DNA of 25,423 nucleotides from positions 1 through 25,423 of the forward strand of contig PMCB01000062.1 in NCBI GenBank assembly GCA_003153955.1. Reading direction: 5' to 3'. The position numbers and the translations under genes are program-made. This stretch comes from Dehalococcoidia bacterium (GTDB lineage: Bacteria; Chloroflexota; Dehalococcoidia; Dehalococcoidales; Fen-1064). The notes under the pieces are model-generated. The model was given only the letters and a program-made list of their open reading frames with translations. It did no database searches and was not told the DNA's origin. This document shows positions 7,111-15,062 of the stretch, piece by piece; position 1 is the stretch's first letter; each line of letters opens with the position of its first letter.

Positions 7111-7152
7111 AATAGCTTCAAGTTTTGCCTGAAGCTATTATATTTTTATTTC
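7111..7152 (+). terminator. Terminator after the phosphotriesterase-family gene
   Basis: Arms AATAGCTTCA (7111-7120) and TGAAGCTATT (7130-7139) enclose a nine-base loop and are followed by ATATTTTTATTTC. It lies between convergent genes. The minus-strand T-run is weaker, but it may also serve the oxidoreductase gene. Confidence 0.65.
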
Positions 7153-7212
7153 TTGATTAATACCAAGAAGGACCTAAGCCGTTAAGCCGACAATTTACTG
7201 CCAGAGATTATT

Positions 7213-9174
7213 CTAATAAAGCATACGGGCGGTCATATTGCCCTGATGTACGGCCACTCTAATGTTGCTCGGCACCAGACAATCTCCCGCCAGATAAACC
7301 TCGCGGGCCAGACCTTGCAACGCGTTCTGCACCGTTTTATCAGGTTTGGCGCCGGTGGCAATAATTACATTGTCAGTTTTAATGACACGTTTTTGCTGGT
7401 CTTTATTTGAAACAACGATACCGTCACCGGTGATCTCTTCAACCTTGGTGCCAGTTAATATTTCCACCTTGTGCTGAACAAGCTGGTCGATAACATAGTC
7501 AATCACATCACGCACCATGAGTTCACCAATGGTAGGAAGTATTTCCACCAGAGTAACTTTTTTGCCCTGAGTACCGAGAAATTCGGCAGTTTCAATGCCT
7601 ACTTCACCGCCGCCAATCACGACGACGTTGTTTCCGACTTTAGCCGAACCTTCTAAAACCTTGCGGGCATCAACGACAAGACTCTTGTCAATTCCCGGAA
7701 TGGGGGGAAAGAAAGTGCTCGAACCGCTGGCGATGATGATGACATCCGGTTTAAGCTGTTTAACAAGGGCGGGAGTCGCTTCTTTATTCAATTCGACTTT
7801 TACGCCGAGTTTCTTGAATTGCGACGTATAATATCGGGGAATACTCATAATTTCACCTTTAAGCGGAGGAATAGCTGCGAGGTTCAATAAACCGCCAAGT
7901 TTATTGTCTTTTTCCCAGAGGGTTATGTTATGGCCGATAAGAGCGCTGATACGGGCGGCCTCCATGCCGGCAGGTCCGCCGCCGACGATGAGAACATTCT
8001 TCTTTCTTAACGAAGGTTCAAGGTGAGATACCCCTTCCCGCCAGGCATCCGGATTTACCGCGCAGCGGGTTTCGTGGAACCAACCCTGGCAGAGGATATC
8101 GTGGCAGGTATTACAGGCAATACAAGTCCTGATTTCATCGAGGCGCCCTTCTTCTGCTTTTTTAGGAAGTTCCGGGTCAGCAACCAGCGGGCGCATCATC
8201 CAGACCAAATCCACTTTCCCTTCGATAATGAGTTCATCAGCAAGAACCGGGTCGTTAATGCGGTTAATCACGCCGACCGGGATTTTCACAGAGGATTTGA
8301 CTTGAGCCGCATAACCGGCAAAGGCTGCTTTAGGGACATAATAGGGGCCCACAGCGGACCACATGGGAGCTTCGTGAGTGCCGCCCGAGAGATGAATTTC
8401 ATCGACACCGGCTTTCTCCAGGTAGGGGGCAATAGCGGTAATGATATCAGGTGTCAATTGCACAGGGGCTTCTTTTTTATCAAGCCGGTCTAACGCATTG
8501 ACTTTGATTAACAGGGGAAAATCTTTACCGCACTTTTCCTTGATTCCCCGGATAATTTCACAGGCGAAGCGGGCGCAATTTTCGATACTACCGCCATATT
8601 CATCGGTTCGCCGATTAGTATAAGGAGACATGAAGGAGCCAATAAGATAGCCATGGGCGCCGTGAATCTCAACACAGTCATAGCCAGCGTTTTTTACGCG
8701 TACTGCCGCGGCAACAAACTGATTTTCCAGATGCTTAATTTCGGCAACGGTCAATTCATGAGGAACAACGCCAAATTTAAACTTAACAGGAGAAGGCGCA
8801 ACAGGTTTCAAATTTTTTGCGGCCCCGGCTTCGTCAGGACGCATCGCCCGGCCTTCATGCATTATTTGAATCCCGATTTTTACATCAGGGGCCACTTCGC
8901 GCATGCGTTTTCCCATCCTGGCCAGCAGGGGAATGTATTTATCATCATCGATTCTGGCCATGGACTCGGTACCCCATCCTGAGATATCAGGGCAAATACC
9001 CCCTACCATGACCAATCCGCAGCCGCCCTGGGCACGCTCAACGTAAAAATCTTCCGTGGCCTGAGTAATATAGCCGTGGGAAGCCTGAGGAGCCTGTTCG
9101 CCGAAAGCGATCCTGTTCTTAAGTTCCATCGTCCCGATTTTAATGGGTTGGAAAAGTTTTTTAAATTTGTACAT
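7213..9174 (-). CDS. FMN/4Fe-4S/FAD NADH:flavin oxidoreductase (FadH/Bai-type enoate reductase)
   Basis: This 653-residue protein is full length for 2,4-dienoyl-CoA reductase-like enzymes. These pass electrons from NAD(P)H through FAD, a 4Fe-4S cluster and FMN to reduce conjugated C=C bonds. An N-terminal Old Yellow Enzyme barrel (1-340) contains HGAHGYL (171-177), with the usual active-site residues, and NRRTDEYGGS. The cluster ligands are Cys351, Cys354, Cys357 or Cys362, and Cys371. FAD binding is at GGGPAG (398-403), and the NAD(P) site is GGGEVG (521-526). GGAGC lies seven bases before the ATG. Its own promoter and a 105-base leader lie upstream. The substrate could be an enoate, a dienoyl-CoA or an aromatic/steroid-derived enone. 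Confidence 0.92.
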   Translation of the reverse strand: MYKFKKLFQPIKIGTMELKNRIAFGEQAPQASHGYITQATEDFYVERAQGGCGLVMVGGICPDISGWGTESMARIDDDKYIPLLARMGKRMREVAPDVKIGIQIMHEGRAMRPDEAGAAKNLKPVAPSPVKFKFGVVPHELTVAEIKHLENQFVAAAVRVKNAGYDCVEIHGAHGYLIGSFMSPYTNRRTDEYGGSIENCARFACEIIRGIKEKCGKDFPLLIKVNALDRLDKKEAPVQLTPDIITAIAPYLEKAGVDEIHLSGGTHEAPMWSAVGPYYVPKAAFAGYAAQVKSSVKIPVGVINRINDPVLADELIIEGKVDLVWMMRPLVADPELPKKAEEGRLDEIRTCIACNTCHDILCQGWFHETRCAVNPDAWREGVSHLEPSLRKKNVLIVGGGPAGMEAARISALIGHNITLWEKDNKLGGLLNLAAIPPLKGEIMSIPRYYTSQFKKLGVKVELNKEATPALVKQLKPDVIIIASGSSTFFPPIPGIDKSLVVDARKVLEGSAKVGNNVVVIGGGEVGIETAEFLGTQGKKVTLVEILPTIGELMVRDVIDYVIDQLVQHKVEILTGTKVEEITGDGIVVSNKDQQKRVIKTDNVIIATGAKPDKTVQNALQGLAREVYLAGDCLVPSNIRVAVHQGNMTARMLY

Positions 9175-9210
9175 ATGCGCGCTCCGTAATCAATATTCAA
9201 AATAATACCA

Positions 9211-9224
9211 GAACTCTATAGTTC
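9211..9224. promoter_or_regulatory. Palindrome in the oxidoreductase leader
   Basis: GAACT-CTAT-AGTTC is a perfect 5-bp dyad between the promoter at 9284-9313 and the start codon at 9174. A GC-rich inverted repeat (CCGGCCGG near CCGGCGCCGG, about 9248-9270) lies between it and the promoter. Either could be an operator or leader hairpin. Confidence 0.35.
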
Positions 9225-9283
9225 CCGAGTTTTCATTTTTGTTGCCCCCGGCCGGAATTACCGGCGCCGGAGCATCGAAAAAG

Positions 9284-9313
9284 ATTATATTCCTTACTTT
9301 ACAGATTTAGCAA
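9284..9313 (-). promoter_or_regulatory. Sigma70-type promoter of the flavin oxidoreductase
   Basis: On the minus strand TTGCTA (9313-9308), an 18-base spacer and a perfect TATAAT (9289-9284) precede the gene by about 110 bases. Confidence 0.55.
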
Positions 9314-9488
9314 GGAAACAAGCCATGGAAGAAAGATATTACTTTTGTTTTCATTGTAACATAAGTGCCAAGCGCAGAAACGATATTATATTTGTTAAGA
9401 CAGTCGTTTGTATTTGACCGGCATGAAAACATGCGTGAGCGAATACCAGACATAATCAGCGGAATAGAATTGTAAACGGAAAAAGGTT

Positions 9489-9494
9489 TATAAT
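9489..9494 (+). promoter_or_regulatory. -10 box for the RpiB-like gene
   Basis: A perfect TATAAT lies 33 bases before the ATG. The -35 region is poor. The rest of the 350-base divergent spacer (9175-9526) holds a short palindrome, GCATG-AAAA-CATGC (9421-9434), 55 bases upstream of the -10 box, and no gene I can support. Confidence 0.4.
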
Positions 9495-9526
9495 GACTTC
9501 GTAGAGCAAATAAATTAGGAGCAGTT

Positions 9527-10006
9527 ATGTCTGAAAAAATAGTGATGGTTGCAGACCCATTCGGGTTTCCGCTAAAACAAGCAATCAAAGAACACCTGCT
9601 AAGCGAAGGATATGAGATACTTGATCTCGGCACTGACTCTCCTGACCACTTTATCGATTATTATGAGGTCGGTTCCAAAGCGGCAAAAGCCATTCAAAAC
9701 GGGGTGGCGGAAAGAGCGATTATATTTTGCGGCAGCGGAATGGGGGTCTCCCTGACGGCGAATAAATTCAAAGGTATCCGGTGTGGTTTATGCGAGAGCG
9801 AATTCACGGCGGAAATGTGCAAACTGGTAAATAATTGTAATATTTTAGCGTTGGGCGCAAAGGTAATATCCGAAACCCGGGCGAAAAAGGCAACGGACCT
9901 GTGGCTGACCAGAAAATTTGCCGAAGACGCGACCGAAAGCGGAAAAAAGAAACGAGCCGCAGCACTGGACGCTCTGGCTAAAATTGAAGATGAGAATTTT
10001 AAATAA
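9527..10006 (+). CDS. Divergent RpiB/LacA/LacB-family sugar isomerase
   Basis: This 159-residue protein has the length and Rossmann-like fold pattern of the RpiB/LacAB family, which isomerises aldose and ketose phosphates. The core motif IIFCGSGMGVSLTANKFKGI (67-84 region) keeps Cys68, the usual enediol base, and Asp10 is kept near the N-terminus. The normal DHxG has become Asp10-Pro11-Phe, so the phosphate-contacting His is lost. The ring-opening His in the xxHNDxN motif is Val101 here (KLVNNCNIL). The C-terminal phosphate-binding arginines are mostly Lys or Ala. AGGAG precedes the ATG by six bases. It sits directly before the ABC importer, so it may act on the imported sugar, perhaps an unphosphorylated one. 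Confidence 0.8.
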   Translation: MSEKIVMVADPFGFPLKQAIKEHLLSEGYEILDLGTDSPDHFIDYYEVGSKAAKAIQNGVAERAIIFCGSGMGVSLTANKFKGIRCGLCESEFTAEMCKLVNNCNILALGAKVISETRAKKATDLWLTRKFAEDATESGKKKRAAALDALAKIEDENFK

Positions 10007-10086
10007 TAATTTCGATATGAAATCAGGTATAAAATCCGCTTTATTTTCAAAATTCACAATTTTGTTTGCGAACAGGCACAACGCGG

Positions 10087-10115
10087 TTGACAGACAGGTA
10101 CATAAATGTTATCAT
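10087..10115 (+). promoter_or_regulatory. Sigma70 promoter of the importer permease genes
   Basis: TTGACA (10087-10092) and TATCAT (10110-10115) are separated by exactly 17 bases, 33 bases before the permease ATG. The spacer contains TACATAAA at 10099-10106, at the same offset as in the promoter at 12098. Confidence 0.75.
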
Positions 10116-10147
10116 ATTTCAGTTTAAGAAAAGCAGGTAGCCAATAA

Positions 10148-11101
10148 ATGCGCGCATATATTATCAGAAGATTATTATTAATTATTCCAACGCTTTTTAT
10201 TGTCAGTTTAATCATTTTTACAAGCATCCGTCTGATACCCGGCAGTGTCGTGGATTACATTGTATCATCTTACGAATTTCAAACTAAAGCGGATCTGGCG
10301 ACCGTAAGACACGAACTAGGACTGGATAAACCCATGCTGGAGCAGTATGGAATATGGATGGGACAGATTATTGTACACGGCAACATGGGTAAATCAATGA
10401 TAGACCAGAGCACCGTTGTTGAAGATTTAAAAGCCAGATGGCCGGTAACCGTCGAACTGGGCATACTGGCACTGATATTCGCACAGTTAATCTCAATACC
10501 GATCGGCATCTATTCTGCTATCAGGCAGGATTCAATCGGTGACTTTTTCGCACGAAGCTTTGCGATATTAGCAATTTCAATTCCTAACTTTTTCCTGGCC
10601 ACGCTGGTTATTGTTTTCCCGTCAATCTGGTGGCATTATATGCCGTCAATAAAACTGATTGAGTTTACTAAAGACCCGTTGGGTAATTTACAAATGTTCG
10701 TTATTCCGGCCATCGTATTAGGGATTTCTATGGCGGGGTTGACGATGAGGATGACCCGGACGATGATGCTGGAAGTATTAAGGCAGGACTACATCCGGAC
10801 GGCATGGGCCAAAGGGCTAAAAGAAAGAGTGGTGGTATTGCGGCACGCGCTAAAAAATGCGCTCCTCCCGATTATTACCATCATAGGGTCGCAAATACCG
10901 CTATTAGTCGGGGGCTCGGTGATTATAGAAAATATTTTCCAATTACCGGGCATGGGGCAGCTATTCATTAATGCTATATCAAAAAGAGACTATACGGTAG
11001 TAAGTTCCGTGGTGCTGTTGTATGCCGTGGCGATTGTATTTATCAACCTGTTAACCGATCTGACATACGGCATGCTTGACCCCAGGGTTCACTATAATTA
11101 A
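10148..11101 (+). CDS. ABC importer permease, DppB/OppB family
   Basis: This 317-residue membrane protein starts MRAYIIRRLLLIIPTLFIVS, typical of DppB/OppB, and has about six membrane helices. The EAA-type coupling loop is seen as MLEVLRQDYIRTAWAKGL followed by LRHALKNALLPIIT, where it contacts the ATPase. The C-terminus GMLDPRVHY is also family-typical. The partner permease begins 28 bases downstream. This transporter type carries peptides, but in Thermotogae and Chloroflexota relatives it often carries oligosaccharides. With glycosidases nearby, a glycan substrate is likely here (inference). Confidence 0.9.
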   Translation: MRAYIIRRLLLIIPTLFIVSLIIFTSIRLIPGSVVDYIVSSYEFQTKADLATVRHELGLDKPMLEQYGIWMGQIIVHGNMGKSMIDQSTVVEDLKARWPVTVELGILALIFAQLISIPIGIYSAIRQDSIGDFFARSFAILAISIPNFFLATLVIVFPSIWWHYMPSIKLIEFTKDPLGNLQMFVIPAIVLGISMAGLTMRMTRTMMLEVLRQDYIRTAWAKGLKERVVVLRHALKNALLPIITIIGSQIPLLVGGSVIIENIFQLPGMGQLFINAISKRDYTVVSSVVLLYAVAIVFINLLTDLTYGMLDPRVHYN

Positions 11102-11129
11102 AAATAAAAATAATAAGACAGATAATATA

Positions 11130-12101
11130 ATGGCAGATAAAGCAATAACTAAAACAACAACGAAAAGACGATCCGGCGCGATGGATTTCATGATAAGATT
11201 GATCAGGGAAAAACCGATGGGCCTGATCGGCGGTATTATTACTATTTTATTATTGTTGACCGGGATATTCGCGCAGCAAATGGCGCCTTTCGACCCCAAT
11301 GTAATCCACGGACTGAATGCACTGCAAGGACCTTCTTTTAAATTCTGGTTTGGGACGGACTGGCTGGGACGAGACGTCCTCAGCCGAGTGATTTACGGCG
11401 CCCGCATTTCGTTAATTGTGGGTTTAGCGGCCACGCTAATCGCGACGGTAGTGGAAATTTTTATCGGTATCATGAGCGGATACATCGGCGGTAAATTCGA
11501 CCTGGTCGTGCAGAGATTCGTTGACGCGGTGATGTGTTTCCCGTCATTAATCATTTTAATGGTGATTATTTCCATAATTCGTCCTTCGATGATTAATATT
11601 ATCGTTGTTCTGGGAATACAAATGGGGATCGGCGGTTCACGGGTAATCAGGAGCGCAACGATCGGCATCAAAGAAAATTTGTACATTCAATCTGCGGTGG
11701 CGATCGGTGCTCCACTTAAAGATATCCTCCGGCAGCATGTACTGCCGAATATCATGGCACCAATAATCATCGAATTTTCAACACGTATGCCGGCGGTCAT
11801 TCTGACAGAAGCCAGTCTGAGTTTTCTGGGATATGGGATCCCGCTGCCAAATGCAAGTCTGGGCGCATTACTGAGCGGCAGCGCGCGGACTTATATGTTC
11901 ATCTCACCCTGGATGGTTTTATGGCCGGGTGTGGTTTTGAGCGTGGTAGTGTGGGGCGTGAATATGTTCGGTGATGCCGTGAGAGATATTTTGGATCCGA
12001 GGCTCAGAGGCGGTATCGGGCGATACGGATTGTCACCGAAGAGTATCGAAAAAATTAAAAACCAGACAAAAACTGAATCAGAAGTTATAAAAGCAGATTG
12101 A
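11130..12101 (+). CDS. ABC importer permease, DppC/OppC family
   Basis: This 323-residue membrane protein forms the second half of the importer pore. A Lys/Thr-rich cytoplasmic start is followed by a first helix (GLIGGIITILLLLTGIFA), the family motif FGTDWLGRDVLSRVIYGAR, and a coupling loop with QSAVAIGAPLKDILRQHVLP. It ends near GDAVRDILDPRLRGG. A TTG at 11076 would extend it by 18 residues and overlap dppB, but those residues are AT-driven and the ATG at 11130 fits family starts better. The ribosome binding site is weak, so coupling to the upstream gene is likely. Its stop codon overlaps the next promoter. Confidence 0.9.
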   Translation: MADKAITKTTTKRRSGAMDFMIRLIREKPMGLIGGIITILLLLTGIFAQQMAPFDPNVIHGLNALQGPSFKFWFGTDWLGRDVLSRVIYGARISLIVGLAATLIATVVEIFIGIMSGYIGGKFDLVVQRFVDAVMCFPSLIILMVIISIIRPSMINIIVVLGIQMGIGGSRVIRSATIGIKENLYIQSAVAIGAPLKDILRQHVLPNIMAPIIIEFSTRMPAVILTEASLSFLGYGIPLPNASLGALLSGSARTYMFISPWMVLWPGVVLSVVVWGVNMFGDAVRDILDPRLRGGIGRYGLSPKSIEKIKNQTKTESEVIKAD

Positions 12102-12126
12102 CAAAATAATACATAAAGTATATATT
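12098..12126 (+). promoter_or_regulatory. Sigma70 promoter of the substrate-binding protein gene
   Basis: TTGACA (12098-12103), a 17-base spacer and TATATT (12121-12126) lie over the stop codon of the upstream permease. TACATAAA (12110-12117) sits at the same place in the spacer as in the promoter at 10087. An extra promoter here would give the binding protein more transcript than the permeases. Confidence 0.7.
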
Positions 12127-12176
12127 GATAAAAATTTCCTATATATATATACAAAAATAAAAAAAGGAGAGAAGAA

Positions 12177-14057
12177 ATGCGAAGAAAGATTGCGTGGTTA
12201 GCGTTAAGCTGCCTGATCGTCGCTGCTATTTTGTTGTCTTCTTGCGGCAAAACAACGACAACAACAACAAGCACGACGACAGCACCGACGTCAACCACAA
12301 CATCGACAACAGCCACATCGACGACAACGTCGACAACCACACCTACCTCTACCACGAGCGTGACTACCACGGCAACCACTGCCACCACAACGGGCACAAT
12401 CAATCCTGGCTCACTAACCGCACCGACTTACGGCGGGACATTAACACTGTTCATCAGTTCGGGCAACCAGGACCCGACCGGGTGGGACCACATGTACACT
12501 TCGGACCTCGGTTCCGGAGCCCGCTGGGGCAACCCTTACATGGAATGGCTGCTCACCGGCGATATCGCGAAATACGGCCTTGGGCCCGGCGCAGACGGGT
12601 CATTTGCGTTCAACCTTTACGAAGGCGTCCCCGAATTTAAGTACGGAGGCGTCGTTGCCAGCAGTTGGACGGTTCAATTGACCCCAGTATTGACCTATAC
12701 CTGGACAATCCGCCAGGGTATCATGTTCACCGGAAACACGAACATCGGTATGGCACCGCGAGCACTGACCGCAGCTGATGTCGTATACTCCGAACAACGC
12801 GCGATGAGCAGGTCCGGCTTTGCCGCGGCTTTCTCATGGCTTTCATCCACCCAAGCGACCGGAACATACACAGTCGTCTGGACCTGCGCCAGCTTCTATA
12901 CAAACTGGGCATGGAGACTGGGCGGCACAGCTTTAGGGCAAATCTGGGCACAAGAAGTAGTTAACGCTACCGCTCAGGGCGGCCCCGATAACTGGAAAAA
13001 TGCCTGCGGTTCCGGACCCTTTATGCTGACTTCCTATATTCAGGGTTCCTCTGCAGAATACACCAGAAATCCCAATTATTGGGCTTCAGTCACTATCAAC
13101 GGTAAATCCTATCAAGAACCGTTCATTCAAAAACTGGATTATCCAATCATTCCCGATGTTTCTACCCAGATCGCTGCGGTAAGAACCGGCAAACTGGATT
13201 GGGATCCTAAAGTACCGATCACCTACCAAGCAAACTTAGCCAGTTCCGCTCCTCAGATGACCGCGGCGGAATATACGTCCGGTAATGTTGATTTCCTGAA
13301 ATTCAACAGACTTACTTCTACGGTTGTCAACCAGCAAGCGGTACGCCAAGCATTAATGATCGGCACCGACCTGAACACAATTGCGACCCTTGAGTACGGC
13401 GGCGGAGTAGCCTACAGCTGGCCGTTAGCTCCGGGCGCTGCCGGATATGTCCCGCTAGCCCAATTGCCGGCCGCGACGCAAACCTTATGGACCTATAATC
13501 CGACACTGGCGAAACAAATGCTGACCAGCGCCGGCTTCCCCAACGGTTTTACAATTCAGCTGGATGTCGGTCCGGTTCAAACCGAACAAGATGTAGCTAA
13601 TATCCTTGCAAGCGAATGGAAGCAAATCAACGTGACGGTGAAGATCAACGTAATTGACGCGACAACATCAGCAGCTGAGTACAACAACGTCACATATAAA
13701 GACGCGATGTTCTCCAGCTTCACGGTTGTTAATCCGTTCACGGCTTTGAACCTAGCACGCGCAGGGCTCGCCGGTTCGACCTATCTGACCAGCGATCCTT
13801 CCGGAATGGAAGCCATGTATGTACAGGCAGCAGCTAATGCGGATGTGGCATCTCGCGAATTGCAACTGGAGAAGCTCAATATAGCTTACCAGACAGATGT
13901 CGGCGCTATCGGCTTTGCCAATGCCTATGTCTTGAACTGCTACTGGCCGTGGTTGAAGAACTACTACGGAGAAATCGATGCTTCGTACTACAACCAGATC
14001 CCGATGATCAAGAGAATGTGGATCGATCAGTCATTGAAATCAGGTTTAGGTCACTAA
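12177..14057 (+). CDS. ABC transporter substrate-binding lipoprotein, family 5 (Dpp/Opp type)
   Basis: This 626-residue protein captures substrate outside the membrane for the two permeases upstream. A signal peptide ends in LLSSC with lipidated Cys23, and residues 26-75 are an almost pure Thr/Ser/Ala linker. The family-5 binding fold then begins with YGGTLTLF. The fold-typical segments TWTIRQGIMFTG, ALTAADVVYS, NACGSGPFMLTSYIQGSSAEY and VRQALMIGTDLNTIA are all visible. AAGGAG lies seven to eight bases before the ATG, and the gene has its own promoter and a strong terminator. No oppD or oppF ATPase gene follows, so ATPases encoded elsewhere must serve it. The ligand is not predictable from sequence alone; a glycan is likely by context. 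Confidence 0.9.
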   Translation: MRRKIAWLALSCLIVAAILLSSCGKTTTTTTSTTTAPTSTTTSTTATSTTTSTTTPTSTTSVTTTATTATTTGTINPGSLTAPTYGGTLTLFISSGNQDPTGWDHMYTSDLGSGARWGNPYMEWLLTGDIAKYGLGPGADGSFAFNLYEGVPEFKYGGVVASSWTVQLTPVLTYTWTIRQGIMFTGNTNIGMAPRALTAADVVYSEQRAMSRSGFAAAFSWLSSTQATGTYTVVWTCASFYTNWAWRLGGTALGQIWAQEVVNATAQGGPDNWKNACGSGPFMLTSYIQGSSAEYTRNPNYWASVTINGKSYQEPFIQKLDYPIIPDVSTQIAAVRTGKLDWDPKVPITYQANLASSAPQMTAAEYTSGNVDFLKFNRLTSTVVNQQAVRQALMIGTDLNTIATLEYGGGVAYSWPLAPGAAGYVPLAQLPAATQTLWTYNPTLAKQMLTSAGFPNGFTIQLDVGPVQTEQDVANILASEWKQINVTVKINVIDATTSAAEYNNVTYKDAMFSSFTVVNPFTALNLARAGLAGSTYLTSDPSGMEAMYVQAAANADVASRELQLEKLNIAYQTDVGAIGFANAYVLNCYWPWLKNYYGEIDASYYNQIPMIKRMWIDQSLKSGLGH

Positions 14058-14096
14058 TACCTAACACGAACTGAAACAAAGTATCAGTTGAGACAA

Positions 14097-14135
14097 AAGG
14101 GGCTGCGAACTTTCGTTCGCAGCCCCTTATTTTTA
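14097..14135. terminator. Strong bidirectional terminator
   Basis: AAGGGGCTGCGAAC (14097-14110) and GTTCGCAGCCCCTT (14115-14128) form a perfect 14-bp stem with a four-base loop, followed by ATTTTT on the plus strand and TTTTG on the minus strand. It separates the importer operon from the convergent AMDase-like gene. Confidence 0.92.
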
Positions 14136-14202
14136 GAAATTATCAGTATTAATTAACAATAACAGCCATGAGGTTTAAAAGCGGCAGCATGTTTTAGAGG
14201 GT

Positions 14203-14967
14203 TTAGAGGGTTTCAAAAAGCTTGCCGAGACCTTTAACAGGGCCTTTGACATTTAACGCTTTCATACCTGCCCAGTAACAATTGGCATCATCAAAAACGA
14301 CCGGTATCCCGAATTCGGCTTCTAATCTTTGGACTACAGGCGGGCTGACCCAAACGCCACAGGCGATGAATATGCCCTGAGCGCCGGGGGTCTCTTTCAT
14401 GGCTTCTCTGGCCAAATCTAAAGGTAATTTCATTGGCAATTTGGCTTTCCCGAGAGTGGTGGTTTTAGAATAAGCACTTTTAGTATTGACCACTTTAAGG
14501 CCGTTGTTTTCGAAATAAGTTTTCATGCGCTGCGCCCAGATATCGGTGCCGTCACTGGCGCCGGGTTCGACAATGATAATCTTCTTAACCGAAAGATAAC
14601 TAAACGCATCCAATGTCGCTAACAACGCAGTGGTGCATGGAACCCTGGATATTGTTTCCAACCTCTTTTTAATTTGCAGATTAAGGTCCCGGCCGTCAAC
14701 AAGCGTAGAAGGCGGGCCTCCGAGACAGATAAACTGCGCGCCCTGGTCAGCCAGTGTTTTAGCTGCGCTGTCAAGACCGGGAAGGACTTTACCCAAATTA
14801 TCATCGGTGGCGTTAACGAGTCCCAAAGTTATTTGCATGGTGCCGAATCCTAAAAGGCCCAACCTATAATCGAGTTCTGCTCCGTAAGACAAAACTACGG
14901 CAGGGCTGATATAACCCATAACACCGTTCCAACCCCACGGTTTATCCCTCATTTTTGTATCAAACAC
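14203..14967 (-). CDS. Arylmalonate decarboxylase/maleate isomerase-like protein (Asp/Glu racemase superfamily)
   Basis: This 254-residue protein has the length and pattern of the AMDase/maleate cis-trans isomerase branch of the Asp/Glu racemase superfamily: GYISPA near the start, GAQFICLGGPPST (76-88), the EPGASDG segment, and IACGVWVSPP with Cys203 in the second catalytic position. By hand alignment the first Cys position is Gly84, as in arylmalonate decarboxylase, not Cys as in maleate isomerase and racemases. The start is GTG with AAGGAG seven bases upstream. It follows the GH2 gene by 95 bases with its own likely promoter. The reaction is probably a decarboxylation, racemisation or C-C cleavage of a dicarboxylate-like compound. 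The substrate is unknown. Confidence 0.75.
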   Translation of the reverse strand: MFDTKMRDKPWGWNGVMGYISPAVVLSYGAELDYRLGLLGFGTMQITLGLVNATDDNLGKVLPGLDSAAKTLADQGAQFICLGGPPSTLVDGRDLNLQIKKRLETISRVPCTTALLATLDAFSYLSVKKIIIVEPGASDGTDIWAQRMKTYFENNGLKVVNTKSAYSKTTTLGKAKLPMKLPLDLAREAMKETPGAQGIFIACGVWVSPPVVQRLEAEFGIPVVFDDANCYWAGMKALNVKGPVKGLGKLFETL

Positions 14968-15019
14968 AATATTTCTCCTTAGAATCTGTCATAAACCCGT
15001 TATTTGTTTCGTTATTCAT

Positions 15020-15048
15020 AGTGTAACAGCGCCGAAGGTATATTACAA
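15020..15048 (-). promoter_or_regulatory. Promoter candidate for the AMDase-like gene
   Basis: On the minus strand TTGTAA (15048-15043), a 17-base spacer and TACACT (15025-15020) lie in the 95-base gap between the GH2 gene and the AMDase-like gene. Confidence 0.45.
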
Positions 15049-15062
15049 AAAAACAGGTAAAA

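Noticed and set aside
8023..8493. Plus-strand open frame (156 codons) inside the flavin oxidoreductase gene
   Set aside because: It is antisense to intact conserved motifs and has no family features. It is a shadow of the real gene.
12250..12400. ACA/ACG-rich repetitive stretch, considered as a tandem repeat or CRISPR
   Set aside because: There are no fixed repeat and spacer units. It encodes the Thr/Ser linker after the lipobox.
11891..12403. Minus-strand frame with a Val-rich repetitive product
   Set aside because: It is the reverse reading of the Thr-rich linker codons of the binding protein. Low-complexity Val runs are an artefact of ACN codons read backwards.
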